Source: Bog-473 sp963770645 (GTDB taxonomy: Bacteria; Actinomycetota; Acidimicrobiia; Acidimicrobiales; RAAP-2). Taken from it: a stretch of 64,000 bases of DNA. Shown piece by piece: positions 50,549 to 59,044 of the stretch. The DNA is taken from positions 372,001 through 436,000 of the forward strand of contig CAVYQL010000004.1 of the NCBI GenBank assembly GCA_963770645.1, written 5' to 3'. The position numbers and the translations under genes are program-made. The notes below the pieces were generated by a model. It did not search any database, was not told where the DNA came from, and saw only the letters and a list, made by a program, of their open reading frames with translations. Each line of letters opens with the position of its first letter. The stretch's first letter is position 1.

Positions 50549-52168
50549 TCACTGCCTAGCACCCCCCGGGCTGCCCCGACGAGTTGCTTCCAGCCCGGCG
50601 CGTCGTTGTGCCGCACCACGCTCGGCCAAGGCTCCGAGCCGCGCCGTGTCCACCTTCATCATGGGCGTCAGCGGCAGCTCCTCCACCACAACGAGGGCGT
50701 CAGGCGCCTTGTAGTCGGCCAGCACCCCGCTGCAGTGTGCGCGCAGCACGTCCAGCTGCGGCGTCGAGCCGGAAGCCGCGACGATCACGGCCACACCGAC
50801 CTCGCCGAGCACATCGTCGGGCACACCGCAGACCGCGACCCGCGTCACCGACGCGTGAGTCGCCAGCACTTCTTCGACCTCAGCGGGGTAGACGTTGTAC
50901 CCGCCACGGATGTAGCGCTCGTGTGCCCGGCCCGAGAGCTGCAGGTTCCCCTCCGGAGTGCGGCTCCCGAAGTCTCCGGTCGTCACCCAGCCGTCAGGCG
51001 CCAGCACGTCTCGTGTGGCGCCAGCATCGACGAGGTCGCGCACGCTGCGGCCCCGAGCGGGGCCCCCGCCCCAATAGCCACGCATGGCGGCTGCGGAACG
51101 CAGGAGGACGCGGCCCACTGATCCGTCGGGAACCGGACGTCCGTCGTCATCCACGATGGCCAACTCGACCCCGGCGACCGGCTTCCCGACCGTCGTCGCC
51201 ACTTCCTCGTCGCTCGATGACAGTGTGGTCCCGGTCCCGAGCGATGTTTCGGTGGAGGTGTAGCGGACCACGACGGGGACGCCCAACCGCCGGCGCATCT
51301 CGGCAACCATGGACGCGGGCACGCGCGCCGCACCGGTGCCGGCGACTCGCAGCGCGCTGAGATCGGCACGGTCGAGCTCGTCACTGGCCAGCATGAGCGC
51401 CCACTGTGTGGGCACGCCCTGGGCCACTGTCACCCTCTCGCTCTCCAAAATCCGGACTGCCTCGTCGGCGCGCCAGGGCGTCGGAGTGATGATGGTCGTC
51501 ACCGCATTGGCGATTTCGTCCCAGGCCCGGGTCATGTACCCGACGTGTGCGAAGGGCAGTGGCGAGAGCCGCCGGTCGCCAGGCTGGCTCAAGACGTCGG
51601 TCGCCCGCGCGACGGCGGCGAGGTTGACATGGTCGAAGATCGCGCCCTTCGGCTTCCCGGTGGTGCCACTCGTCCAGACCACGGCGACTGGATCGTCGGG
51701 ATGGAGCTCCGGCCACGATGTCGGCGGCGAGCCCGGCCAGGCTTCTCGAGCCTCGGCCTTGTCCACGACCGGAACGGTGGTCTGCTCGGGCAGCGACCCC
51801 CCGCCGTGGGCTTCGACGACGACGAGCGTCGGCGAGACGCGCTCGACGATGGATGCCACCTCGGCGCCCCCCAGCCGCGGATTGATGCCAGAGGTGATGG
51901 CGCCGAGGCGCAGTGCCGCGGCGTAAAGGACTGCGTACTCGATCGACGATGGCAGCAGAAGGCACACCACATCGCCCTTGGCGACACCGCGCCGGGCCAG
52001 ATATCCCGCCACGCCATCGGCCGCCCGGTCCCATTCGGCGAAGGTGATGGTGCGGCGCCCCGTCGCTGCCGGTTCGACATAGGCCTCCACGTCACCGTTG
52101 ACCTGTGCCGCCTCCCGCAGCACCGAGACGACGGTCCGGTGACGGTCCACAGGGATACGCGCGGGCAT
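50549..52168 (-). CDS. Acyl-CoA synthetase-like AMP-forming ligase
   Basis: A 539-residue ANL-family ligase. VVWTSGTTGKPKGAIFDH near 165-182 is the P-loop, YTSTETSLGTGT near 303-314 the adenine loop, DGWVTTGDFG near 401-410 the hinge aspartate, and RGGYNVYPAEVEEVLA near 430-445 the C-terminal domain. The final lysine is in MMKVDTARL. The GTSGxxKG class is shared by fatty-acid, aromatic-acid and FadD3-like ligases; the substrate is not known. It is first in the run of six genes reading toward 45346 and is divergent from cofD with 66 bases between starts. Confidence 0.84.
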   Translation of the reverse strand: MPARIPVDRHRTVVSVLREAAQVNGDVEAYVEPAATGRRTITFAEWDRAADGVAGYLARRGVAKGDVVCLLLPSSIEYAVLYAAALRLGAITSGINPRLGGAEVASIVERVSPTLVVVEAHGGGSLPEQTTVPVVDKAEAREAWPGSPPTSWPELHPDDPVAVVWTSGTTGKPKGAIFDHVNLAAVARATDVLSQPGDRRLSPLPFAHVGYMTRAWDEIANAVTTIITPTPWRADEAVRILESERVTVAQGVPTQWALMLASDELDRADLSALRVAGTGAARVPASMVAEMRRRLGVPVVVRYTSTETSLGTGTTLSSSDEEVATTVGKPVAGVELAIVDDDGRPVPDGSVGRVLLRSAAAMRGYWGGGPARGRSVRDLVDAGATRDVLAPDGWVTTGDFGSRTPEGNLQLSGRAHERYIRGGYNVYPAEVEEVLATHASVTRVAVCGVPDDVLGEVGVAVIVAASGSTPQLDVLRAHCSGVLADYKAPDALVVVEELPLTPMMKVDTARLGALAERGAAQRRAGLEATRRGSPGGARQ

Positions 52169-52234
52169 GGCGGGCGGCGATGGTACCAGGAGGTGGCGGA
52201 AAGCCTGTGGGCCGGTCGCTCCTATGCTCGCGGC

Positions 52235-53182
52235 GTGCTGGTGGCCCTGTGCGGCGGCGTCGGGGCCGCCCGGATGCTTTCGGGGCTCGTGCGCGTCATG
52301 GACCCGGCCGATATCACGGCGATCGTCAACGTCGGTGACGACATGGTCCTGCACGGTTTGCACGTAAGTCCCGATCTCGACACCATCACCTACACGCTGG
52401 CGGGAATGGACAATCGTGAGACGGGGTGGGGCGTGGCCGGCGAGAGCTGGACCGTCATGGCCGAGCTCGCGCGTCTCGGCGGCGAGGACTGGTTCCGCCT
52501 CGGTGATCGCGACCTAGCGACGCATCTGTTCCGGACCGAGCGATTGCGCGCCGGAGGGACCCTGAGCTCGGTGACGGCCGCCGTGGCCAGGCGACGCGGC
52601 ATCGCCGTGCGGCTGTTGCCGGTGACCGATGACTCCCTGTGCACACGCCTGACGCTGACCACGGCTACCGAGTTAGGGCCTGCCGGAACAGAGGTGGCCT
52701 TCCAGGACTATTTCGTGCGACTCCACCACGACGTGGCCGTGCAAACCGTGCGCTTCGAAGGAGCCGAAAAAGCTCGGCCGGCACCCGACGTGCTGACCTC
52801 CATTGCCGCGGCGGACAGGATCGTGGTGTGCCCATCGAACCCGATTGTGTCCATCGGGCCGCTGCTGGCGGTGGCTGGTGTCCGAGACGCCCTGGCGGCA
52901 CGGCGGGACCACGTGGTCGCCGTCTCACCCATCATCGCAGGTGCGGCCTTGAAGGGTCCCGCCGACCGCCTCATGGCCGAGCTCGGCGCCGACTCGTCGG
53001 TGGTGGGCGTGGCTCGCCTGTACGCGCCCTGGGTCGGGACACTCGTGATCGACGTCGCCGACGCGGATCGGGCAGCTTCGGTCGAGGCCGAAGGGGTCCG
53101 ATGCATCGTCACCCCAACCGTGATGCACTCACCCGAGTTGGCCGCGGACCTGGCACGGGTGGTGATCGATGCCAGACGGTGA
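52235..53182 (+). CDS. cofD: 2-phospho-L-lactate (or phosphoenolpyruvate) transferase CofD
   Basis: A 315-residue CofD/FbiA protein that joins a phospho-lactate or phosphoenolpyruvyl-guanosine to FO, forming (dehydro-)F420-0. LCGGVGAARMLSGL at the start is the typical glycine loop, and IVNVGDDMVLHGLHVSPDLDTITYT near 30-54, RHNN-like core absent, and VCPSNPIVSIGPLLAV near 195-210 are seen. GTG 52235 is chosen; a GTG at 52241 is also possible. It overlaps cofE by 14 bases. Actinobacteria use phosphoenolpyruvate, giving dehydro-F420-0, but the sequence cannot settle the substrate. Confidence 0.9.
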   Translation: MLVALCGGVGAARMLSGLVRVMDPADITAIVNVGDDMVLHGLHVSPDLDTITYTLAGMDNRETGWGVAGESWTVMAELARLGGEDWFRLGDRDLATHLFRTERLRAGGTLSSVTAAVARRRGIAVRLLPVTDDSLCTRLTLTTATELGPAGTEVAFQDYFVRLHHDVAVQTVRFEGAEKARPAPDVLTSIAAADRIVVCPSNPIVSIGPLLAVAGVRDALAARRDHVVAVSPIIAGAALKGPADRLMAELGADSSVVGVARLYAPWVGTLVIDVADADRAASVEAEGVRCIVTPTVMHSPELAADLARVVIDARR

Positions 53183-53897
53183 AGCGCTCCTCGTCCTCCC
53201 GGTCACCGGCATCGGCGAGGTGGCACCTGGTGACGATCTCGCCGGCCTGATCGCAGATGCCCTCACGCCATCGCGCCCGGACGGACACGCTCTGCGTGAT
53301 GGTGACGTCGTCGTCGTCACCCAGAAGATCGTCTCCAAGGCCGAAGGCCGGCTGGTTGCCATTGAGGACAACACCGACGCAAAGCTGGCTCTCGTCGCCA
53401 AGGAGTCGGTTCGGATTCTGCGCCGGCGCGGCGACCTTGTCATCAGCGAGACGCGACACGGTTTCATCTGCGCCAATGCCGGCGTAGACCTGTCCAACGT
53501 CGCCGAGGGCACGGCCGCGCTCCTGCCCGACGACGCGGATCGATCGGCTCGGCGAATCCGAGCCGGGCTCCACCACGCGCTCGGCGTCAAGATCGCCGTC
53601 ATCGTCTCCGACACCTTCGGCCGTCCCTGGCGCCGGGGTGTCACCGACGTGGCAATCGGCTGTGCCGGCGTGGCGGCAGTGCTCGACCTCAAAGGCACCC
53701 CCGATGCGGGCGGCCGCGAGCTGGTAGCGACCGAGATCTGTGTCGCCGACGAGCTTGCGTCGGCCGCCGAGCTCGTGATGGGCAAGGACAGGGCGGTGCC
53801 GGTCGCGATCGTGCGCGGCGTCCCGTCGGAGTGGCTGCGTCCCTCGTCGGTGAGGGCGGAGGTCATCAGACCCCCCGACGAAGACCTCTTTCGTTGA
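53169..53897 (+). CDS. cofE: F420-0:gamma-glutamyl ligase CofE
   Basis: A 242-residue CofE protein that adds glutamates to F420-0 with GTP. VTGIGEVAPGDDLAGLI near 12-28, VVVVTQKIVSKAEGR near 47-61, CANAGVDLSN near 101-110 and VIVSDTFGRPWRRGVTDVAIG near 144-164 form the conserved blocks. Mycobacterial FbiB carries an additional nitroreductase-like FMN domain that reduces dehydro-F420-0; this protein stops after the ligase domain, so that step must be done elsewhere or by lactyl use. It overlaps cofD and is convergent with an epimerase gene three bases away. Confidence 0.9.
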   Translation: MPDGEALLVLPVTGIGEVAPGDDLAGLIADALTPSRPDGHALRDGDVVVVTQKIVSKAEGRLVAIEDNTDAKLALVAKESVRILRRRGDLVISETRHGFICANAGVDLSNVAEGTAALLPDDADRSARRIRAGLHHALGVKIAVIVSDTFGRPWRRGVTDVAIGCAGVAAVLDLKGTPDAGGRELVATEICVADELASAAELVMGKDRAVPVAIVRGVPSEWLRPSSVRAEVIRPPDEDLFR

Positions 53898-53900
53898 TCC

Positions 53901-54851
53901 TCAGCCCAGCCGCTCGCCCGCGTACTCGAGGACTGCTCTCGCCCCGTCCGTCAGCTCGGTCCATGGCCTCCATCCCAACTGGATGCCAGCCCGCTCGATG
54001 TCCAGACACAAGCGACGGAGCTCTCCGGGGCGGGCCGGCGCGTCGACGCGATCCGGTTCGCGGCCGCCGAGCGCGGCCATCGTGGTCAGGAGCTCGTTGA
54101 CCGAGGTCTCGCGACCGGTCGCGATGTTGCAGACGAGTCCGCCCCCGCGGGTCGCGGCTCGCACGAAGGCATCGACGACATCGTCAACGAACACGAAATC
54201 CCTGGTCTGGGCCCCGTCCCCGAAGACCGTCACCGGCTCGTCGCGCGCGATGTGCTCACCGAACACGGCCACGACACCGGATTCACCATGAGGAACCTGG
54301 CGCGGTCCGTAGACATTGCCGAGCGCAAGCGCACAGAACTCGAGCGCGTGGAGCTCCCGATACATCGCCAGATACTCGATGACAACCTTCTTCGAGACCC
54401 CGAAGGGAGAGGTCGGCAACTGTGGGTGCGACTCACGCGCCGGAAGGTCCTCAGGAGATGGCTGACCGTAGAGGGTGTTTCCGCTCGCCGCGTACACCAC
54501 ACGCTCGGTCTCGGCTCGGCGGGCGCCTTCGAGGACGTTGAGCGAGCCGACGACATTCACGAGCGCGTCAAAGCCGGGCTCGGAGAAGGACCGTCCGATG
54601 TCGGGCTGCGCGGCGAGATGGAAGACCAGCTCGGGCCGCCGGCGGGCCATCAGCTCGATGATCGCCGGCGCGGTGATGTCGAGGTGGTGGATGGTCAACG
54701 ACCTCCCTGCGCTCCCTCGAGCCTCCGACAAGTTGGAGAGAGAACCGGTCGAGAAGTCGTCGACGACATCGACCTCGTGGCCCTCGACGAGCAAGCGGTC
54801 CACCAAGTTGGAGCCGATGAAGCCTGCTCCCCCGGTGACAAGCGTGCGCAT
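53901..54851 (-). CDS. NAD-dependent epimerase/dehydratase, UDP-glucose 4-epimerase-like, catalytic Tyr replaced
   Basis: A 316-residue extended SDR. TGGAGFIGSNLVDRLL near 6-21 binds NAD, VDDFSTGSLSNL near 30-41 and HLAAQPDIGRSFSEP near 78-92 are normal for GalE-type enzymes. The place of the usual SPYGxSK is SPFGVSKKVVIEY, so the catalytic tyrosine is phenylalanine (codon TTC) while the lysine is kept. VYGPRQ near 183-188 and GDGAQTRDFVFVDDVVDA are intact. It may bind a sugar nucleotide without normal turnover or use another residue. It follows the nucleotidyltransferase gene by 11 bases. Confidence 0.82.
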   Translation of the reverse strand: MRTLVTGGAGFIGSNLVDRLLVEGHEVDVVDDFSTGSLSNLSEARGSAGRSLTIHHLDITAPAIIELMARRRPELVFHLAAQPDIGRSFSEPGFDALVNVVGSLNVLEGARRAETERVVYAASGNTLYGQPSPEDLPARESHPQLPTSPFGVSKKVVIEYLAMYRELHALEFCALALGNVYGPRQVPHGESGVVAVFGEHIARDEPVTVFGDGAQTRDFVFVDDVVDAFVRAATRGGGLVCNIATGRETSVNELLTTMAALGGREPDRVDAPARPGELRRLCLDIERAGIQLGWRPWTELTDGARAVLEYAGERLG

Positions 54852-54862
54852 GTCCCGGCTTT

Positions 54863-55939
54863 CTAGCCCGCGACGCGCTCGCCGTCGACCAGGGTCCCGG
54901 ACGAGATCACTGCATCGGCACCGAGCACTGAGGTGGGACGCACGTCGCCGCGCTGCCCGACGATGGAACGCGGGCCCATGATTGAACCGGCTACTTTCGC
55001 ATCCGCCGCCACGTGGCAGCCTTCCATCAACACGGAGTCAGCGATGGCCGCACCCGCTCCCACCACGCAGCCTCGGCCCAGCACGGAACGCTCCACCCGC
55101 GCGCCAGGCTCGATCACGCACCCGGAGAACACCACCGAGCGCCCGACGACATCACCTTCGATCTCGCTCTGGCCTTCGACGAGCACCCCATCTCCCCTGT
55201 CCGCGAGCCCCGGAGCAACGATCGGCCCTCGCTTCTGGTTCACGTAGTCGAAGTTGGCCTGGAGGTACGCAGAAGGAGTACCGGTGTCGAGCCAGTAGCT
55301 GTCGTCAGAGAGGGCGAACAAGACCCGGTCGCGCACCATGGCAGGGAAGGTCTCTCGCTCGATCGACACCCGTGCACCCTCCGGTATCCGCTCGAGCACC
55401 GATGCCTCGAGCACATACGTCCCGGCGTTGATCTCGTTCGTGGGCGCCTCGTCGCGCGGAGGCTTCTCCACGAACGCCACAACGCGCCCGTCGTCATCTG
55501 TGGGCACCACCCCGAAGGCGGACGGATCGGCCACGGGGTGCAGCGCGATCGTTCCTTCGGCCCCCCGGTTCCGGTGGAACGACACCAGGCTCGTCAGGTC
55601 GAGATCGGTGAGGACGTCCCCGTTGACGACCACGAACGTCTCGGCGATCCCAGCACGGGACGCAGCAAAGCGAACGGCACCCGCGGTGTCGAGCGGCTCG
55701 GGTTCAACCGCATAGGTCAGCTCGATCCCGGCGGCGCGGCCCTCGGGGTAGATCTCGAGAAAGGCATCGGGCATGTAGCCCAACGACAGGACTGCGCGGT
55801 CGACCCCGTGGGCAGCGAGCTGTCCGATCACCCGCTCGAGCATCGGAACGCCGACGATGGGAAGCATCTGCTTGGGCGTCGTGAGTGTCAGGGGACGGAG
55901 CCTCGTCCCCTCGCCCCCGACGAGGACGACCGCCTGCAT
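54863..55939 (-). CDS. Mannose-1-phosphate guanylyltransferase-like nucleotidyltransferase
   Basis: A 358-residue sugar-nucleotide pyrophosphorylase. LVGGEGTRLRPLTLTTPKQM (6-25) is the nucleotide loop, VNGDVLTDLDL near 108-118 is the metal site, EKPPRDEAPTNEINAGTYVL near 157-176 the product region, and the last third (GAGAAIADSVLMEGCHVAAD) is a left-handed beta-helix. It makes GDP-mannose or a related NDP-sugar for the envelope glycans and is a good partner for the phosphomannomutase. ATG 55939 overlaps the TAA of the upstream membrane protein by one base. Downstream lies the epimerase, in the same transcript. Confidence 0.86.
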   Translation of the reverse strand: MQAVVLVGGEGTRLRPLTLTTPKQMLPIVGVPMLERVIGQLAAHGVDRAVLSLGYMPDAFLEIYPEGRAAGIELTYAVEPEPLDTAGAVRFAASRAGIAETFVVVNGDVLTDLDLTSLVSFHRNRGAEGTIALHPVADPSAFGVVPTDDDGRVVAFVEKPPRDEAPTNEINAGTYVLEASVLERIPEGARVSIERETFPAMVRDRVLFALSDDSYWLDTGTPSAYLQANFDYVNQKRGPIVAPGLADRGDGVLVEGQSEIEGDVVGRSVVFSGCVIEPGARVERSVLGRGCVVGAGAAIADSVLMEGCHVAADAKVAGSIMGPRSIVGQRGDVRPTSVLGADAVISSGTLVDGERVAG

Positions 55940-56790
55940 TACTTGGTCGTCGTTGTTGTCGGAGGTTTGGTCGTGGACGTGGTCGTCGAGGGCGGTGCGG
56001 TCGTGGTCGACGTGGAGGCCGGGACGCTCGATGTCGTGGCGGATGGGGCTGATGTCGGCGTCGCAGACGGTGCCGTTGTCGTCGTGGCGACGGGTTGGCT
56101 CCCTCCGGCCAGCACCTGCAGCAGCCCACTGATGGTGGGGGATGCCGGTGGTTTGGGGAGCGTGACGCTGTCGGGCACGAAGCCGACCGTGATCAGCTGG
56201 CGGTCGGCAAGCTTCAGGTCGGCGGGGTGAACGGTCGTGTTGCCGCCGGTCTGCTCGAGCTCGCCGTTCTTGGCGGTCTTTGTGGTCAGCAACCACGAGC
56301 GGGCGCTGACCTCACCAACCTGGCCGGCGTCGGGGGTTCCTTTGGCGCATTTGTCACCGTTCTTGTACTCGGTAGACAACGGGTACTTCACCGCGGTGTT
56401 GGTGAGCGTGAGTCCGCTGTACCCGCTCGCGAACTTGCCCAAGGTGGCGTTGTTACCCGCTTCGCCCGAGTTGGCGGGGGCGATCTTGAGGATCCCGTCG
56501 CCGGTCGTGGTCAGCCCGGTCGCAGATGCTGGCGACGCCGCCAGCGGTGACTCCATCGTCCCGCAGATGTCGAAGGCCAGTCCGGCGTGCCACGTCGTCC
56601 CGACAGTGGGCTCGACGACAGGCGGATTCTGGTTGTAGTGGTACTTGGCGAACGCGACCGATCCGATCCCGATCAGCACTATGACCAGGAGCGCGGCGTA
56701 CCAGTTCACCGGCATCTGCCCGCGATATGTGGCGCCGCCACCCGTCGCGGCAGCGCGTGCGACCGATCTCCCAGAGGAACTTCTCGCCAT
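55939..56790 (-). CDS. Single-pass membrane protein with Thr-rich tail
   Basis: A 283-residue protein I do not recognise. After a 30-residue basic leader (ARSSSGRSVARAAAT), a membrane segment WYAALLVIVLIGIGSVAFAKYHY lies near 34-54. The outer part (to about 230) has CGTMESP and DKCAKGTPDAG, two cysteines, and ends in a long linker of T, P and S with TTTTTK as the last residues. ATG 56790 is chosen; ATG 56802 is in frame. It is in the same transcript as the SARP-like regulator (14 bases) and the nucleotidyltransferase. A role in attachment or export of the polysaccharide is a guess. Confidence 0.68.
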   Translation of the reverse strand: MARSSSGRSVARAAATGGGATYRGQMPVNWYAALLVIVLIGIGSVAFAKYHYNQNPPVVEPTVGTTWHAGLAFDICGTMESPLAASPASATGLTTTGDGILKIAPANSGEAGNNATLGKFASGYSGLTLTNTAVKYPLSTEYKNGDKCAKGTPDAGQVGEVSARSWLLTTKTAKNGELEQTGGNTTVHPADLKLADRQLITVGFVPDSVTLPKPPASPTISGLLQVLAGGSQPVATTTTAPSATPTSAPSATTSSVPASTSTTTAPPSTTTSTTKPPTTTTTK

Positions 56791-56804
56791 GGCGGGAGGC
56801 AACC

Positions 56805-57605
56805 CTACAGCCTTGCGGCGCGTCCTCCGGTGGCAGGCTCACCTCGAAGCAGTTCGTGGTAGAGAGCCGCCGTCCGCGGGTGCAGGCAGCCGAGGAGCGG
56901 CGGGTCCGCCTCCTGGCTCCGCCTTGGAACGCCAGCGCCGGCCTCCTGACCCGCGAAGGTCTCGCCAGCGAAGGTGAGCAGCTGTGCCATGGTGCGAAGC
57001 AGCCGTGCCCGGTTCCCTTGCGCCGCGGTCGCGCGGAGCAACCCGCGGTAGAGCCGCTCGTCGTAGGGGCTGACCACCAGTGCGCGGCGCACCATCCACT
57101 CCGCCAGGTCCCCGCGGCCACGGCCGAGGAACGTTGCTGCGCCCCGCAAGGCTGCGCGCACAATCGACGCCTCGAGGTCGTTCTGTGTGCCGTCGAGGAC
57201 CGCCCAGTCGATCCTGCGCAGGCCGGTGAAAAGCGGGCCCCGGACGAGAGAGAGTGCCTGCCTGAGGCGCCATGGATCGTCGGACTCGGCGAGTTCGGCG
57301 AACCGCTCGGCGTCGGTGCCGACCAAGCGCCGCAGGCGGAGCTTGGTCCCGCGGGGAAGATATGCGGCGCCGCTGGCGTCGTGACCCAACGTGCGCCGAG
57401 CGTCGGACGCGGTCGCGTGCAGAGTGGAGAGAGACACGGGACGTTCGGGCCAGATCGCCACGGCACACTCACCGTGACTAACCCCATGACGGTGGAACGC
57501 CAGGTAGACGATCAGCTCGAGCGCGGCCGAGCGGCGGAACGACCTCGCGGCACCATGCAGCTCAACCGGTCCGAGCACTGCAACCTCGATCGCCTGGTCG
57601 CTCAC
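56805..57605 (-). CDS. SARP/BTAD-like transcriptional regulator
   Basis: A 266-residue protein with the layout of short SARP regulators. VAVLGPVELHGAARSFRRSAALEL near 8-31 and VSHGECAVAIWPE-like winged-helix elements (about 42-54) lead to TLHATASDARRTLG near 61-74, the OmpR-type DNA-binding domain. From about 100 a BTAD helical domain follows, with WMVRRALVVSPYDERLYRGLLRA near 168-190. There is no NB-ARC or TPR extension. It is the first gene of the four-gene sugar-nucleotide unit and may control it. The start ATG at 57605 lies next to a tRNA gene. Confidence 0.78.
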   Translation of the reverse strand: MSDQAIEVAVLGPVELHGAARSFRRSAALELIVYLAFHRHGVSHGECAVAIWPERPVSLSTLHATASDARRTLGHDASGAAYLPRGTKLRLRRLVGTDAERFAELAESDDPWRLRQALSLVRGPLFTGLRRIDWAVLDGTQNDLEASIVRAALRGAATFLGRGRGDLAEWMVRRALVVSPYDERLYRGLLRATAAQGNRARLLRTMAQLLTFAGETFAGQEAGAGVPRRSQEADPPLLGCLHPRTAALYHELLRGEPATGGRAARL

Positions 57606-57636
57606 GCCGAATGAACGGTCGGAGCCACCGGCCGGG

Positions 57637-57710
57637 TGGGGGCGGAGGGATTCGAACCCTCACTGGGGACGGTTTAAGCGCCCTGCCTCTGCCAATTGGG
57701 CTACGCCCCC
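57637..57710 (-). tRNA. tRNA with UAA anticodon but class I (short) variable arm
   Basis: The minus strand folds as a complete cloverleaf: 7-base acceptor stem GGGGGCG/CGCCCCC, D stem GCC/GGC with GG in the loop, anticodon stem GGGCG/CGTCC (one G-U) with loop CTTAAAC, a five-base variable region CCAGT, and T stem GAGGG/CCCTC with loop TTCGAAT. The discriminator is A (74 bases in all) and CCA is not encoded. Loop position 33 is U, and 34-36 is UAA, which reads the leucine codon UUA. A leucine tRNA should have a long variable arm, so its charging is uncertain. Confidence 0.85.
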
Positions 57711-57757
57711 GGCACTCCATTCTTGACCCAAGCGGATCACGCCATGAGGATGGCCTG

Positions 57758-59001
57758 GTGACCCGCGACCTGGCCCAGGTCGACCTCACCGACCTCGACA
57801 CCTTCGCCAACGGCTTCCCGCACGAACTCTTCCATGCGCACCGGGAGATTGCGCCGGTGTGGTGGCATGAGCCCACTGCCCACACTCCCGACGGCGAGGG
57901 TTTCTGGTCGGTCGCCACTTACGACGAAGTGTTACAAGTGCTCCATGACCCTGTGACCTACTCCTCGGAAACGGGCGGGACTCGCCCATACGGCGGGACC
58001 ATCATTCAGGATCTTCCCGTAGCGGGCGTCGTCTTGAACATGATGGACGATCCACGTCATGCACGAATTCGACGTCTCGTGACGAAGGGCCTGACTCCCG
58101 CCGCCGTTCGTGGGCTCGAAGTGGAACTCCGCCAGCGAATGCAACGGCTCCTCGACGAGGTCCCCCCAACGTGCGACTTTCTCGTCGACGTCGCGGCCGA
58201 GCTCCCGATGCAGGCGATCTGCCTGCTGCTCGGAGTGCCCGAGTCCGATCGGCACTTTCTGGTCGATGCAGTGGAACACATTTTCGACATACCGGACGAG
58301 ATCGATTTCATGTCGATGAGCCCGCAACGCCAGGTCGCCACGCAACAGCTGTTCGAATATGGCGCCGCCCTGATCGAGGAGAAGCGCGCGTCCCGCGCGG
58401 CGACATGCTCTCCACCGTGATCCATGCGGAACTACGGGACGAGGACCCGCCGCGCCTGAGTCACGACGAGCTCTCCGCATTCTTTTCGTTACTATTCTCG
58501 GCGGGCGCCGAGACGACGCGCAACGCAATCGCCGGCGCGATGCTCGCATTCACTCAGTGGCCGGACCAGCTCGATTCTTTGCGATCGCATCGAACGAGGA
58601 TGGTCACCGCGACCGAAGAGATCCTGAGATGGACGACACCGTCACCGTCCAAGCGGCGCACAGCGACGGTGAACTGTCAGCTGGGCGGCCATTCCATCGC
58701 GGCCGGCCAGAAGGTGGTCGTGTGGGAAGGCTCGGCCAACCGTGACCCCAGCCGGTTCTCCGAGCCCGACACGTTCGACCTCAACCGGGATCCCAATCCG
58801 CATCTGTCCTTTGGGCACGGGGCCCACTTCTGTCTCGGTGCCCACCTGGCGCGTCTCGAGATCCGCGTTGCGCTTGAAGAGGTCCTGGTCGCGTTCGAGT
58901 CCTTCTCGCTCGCTGGGGTTCCCGTCTGGACGCGGAGTAACCGCCACACTGGCATCCGCCATCTGCCGCTGACCATGACTCGTTCGGGCGCTCCGCACTG
59001 A
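57758..59001 (+). pseudogene. Cytochrome P450 with a frameshift
   Basis: The first frame (57758-58420) and a second one (ending 59001) code for one P450. The first holds the N-terminal half with FWSVATYDEVLQVLHDP. The second carries the I-helix motif AGAETTRN, ExxR (EEILRW) and the heme loop FGHGAHFCLGAHLARLE. They are joined near 58384-58400, where one base appears to be missing in a GC-rich run (GAAGCGCGCGTCCCGCG). Apart from that, the 413-residue protein is complete and CYP125/CYP142-like. GTG 57758 is chosen. Frame loss could be real inactivation or sequencing error. It contains several TTA codons. Confidence 0.78.
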
Positions 59002-59044
59002 CATCGCGACGCGAGTAGCGAACCACGCTCCCAGATCCGGGCCG

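Noticed and set aside
57637..57710. Reading the tRNA as a stop-codon suppressor
   Set aside because: The anticodon in the loop CTTAAAC is UAA, which pairs with UUA (leucine), not with a stop codon.
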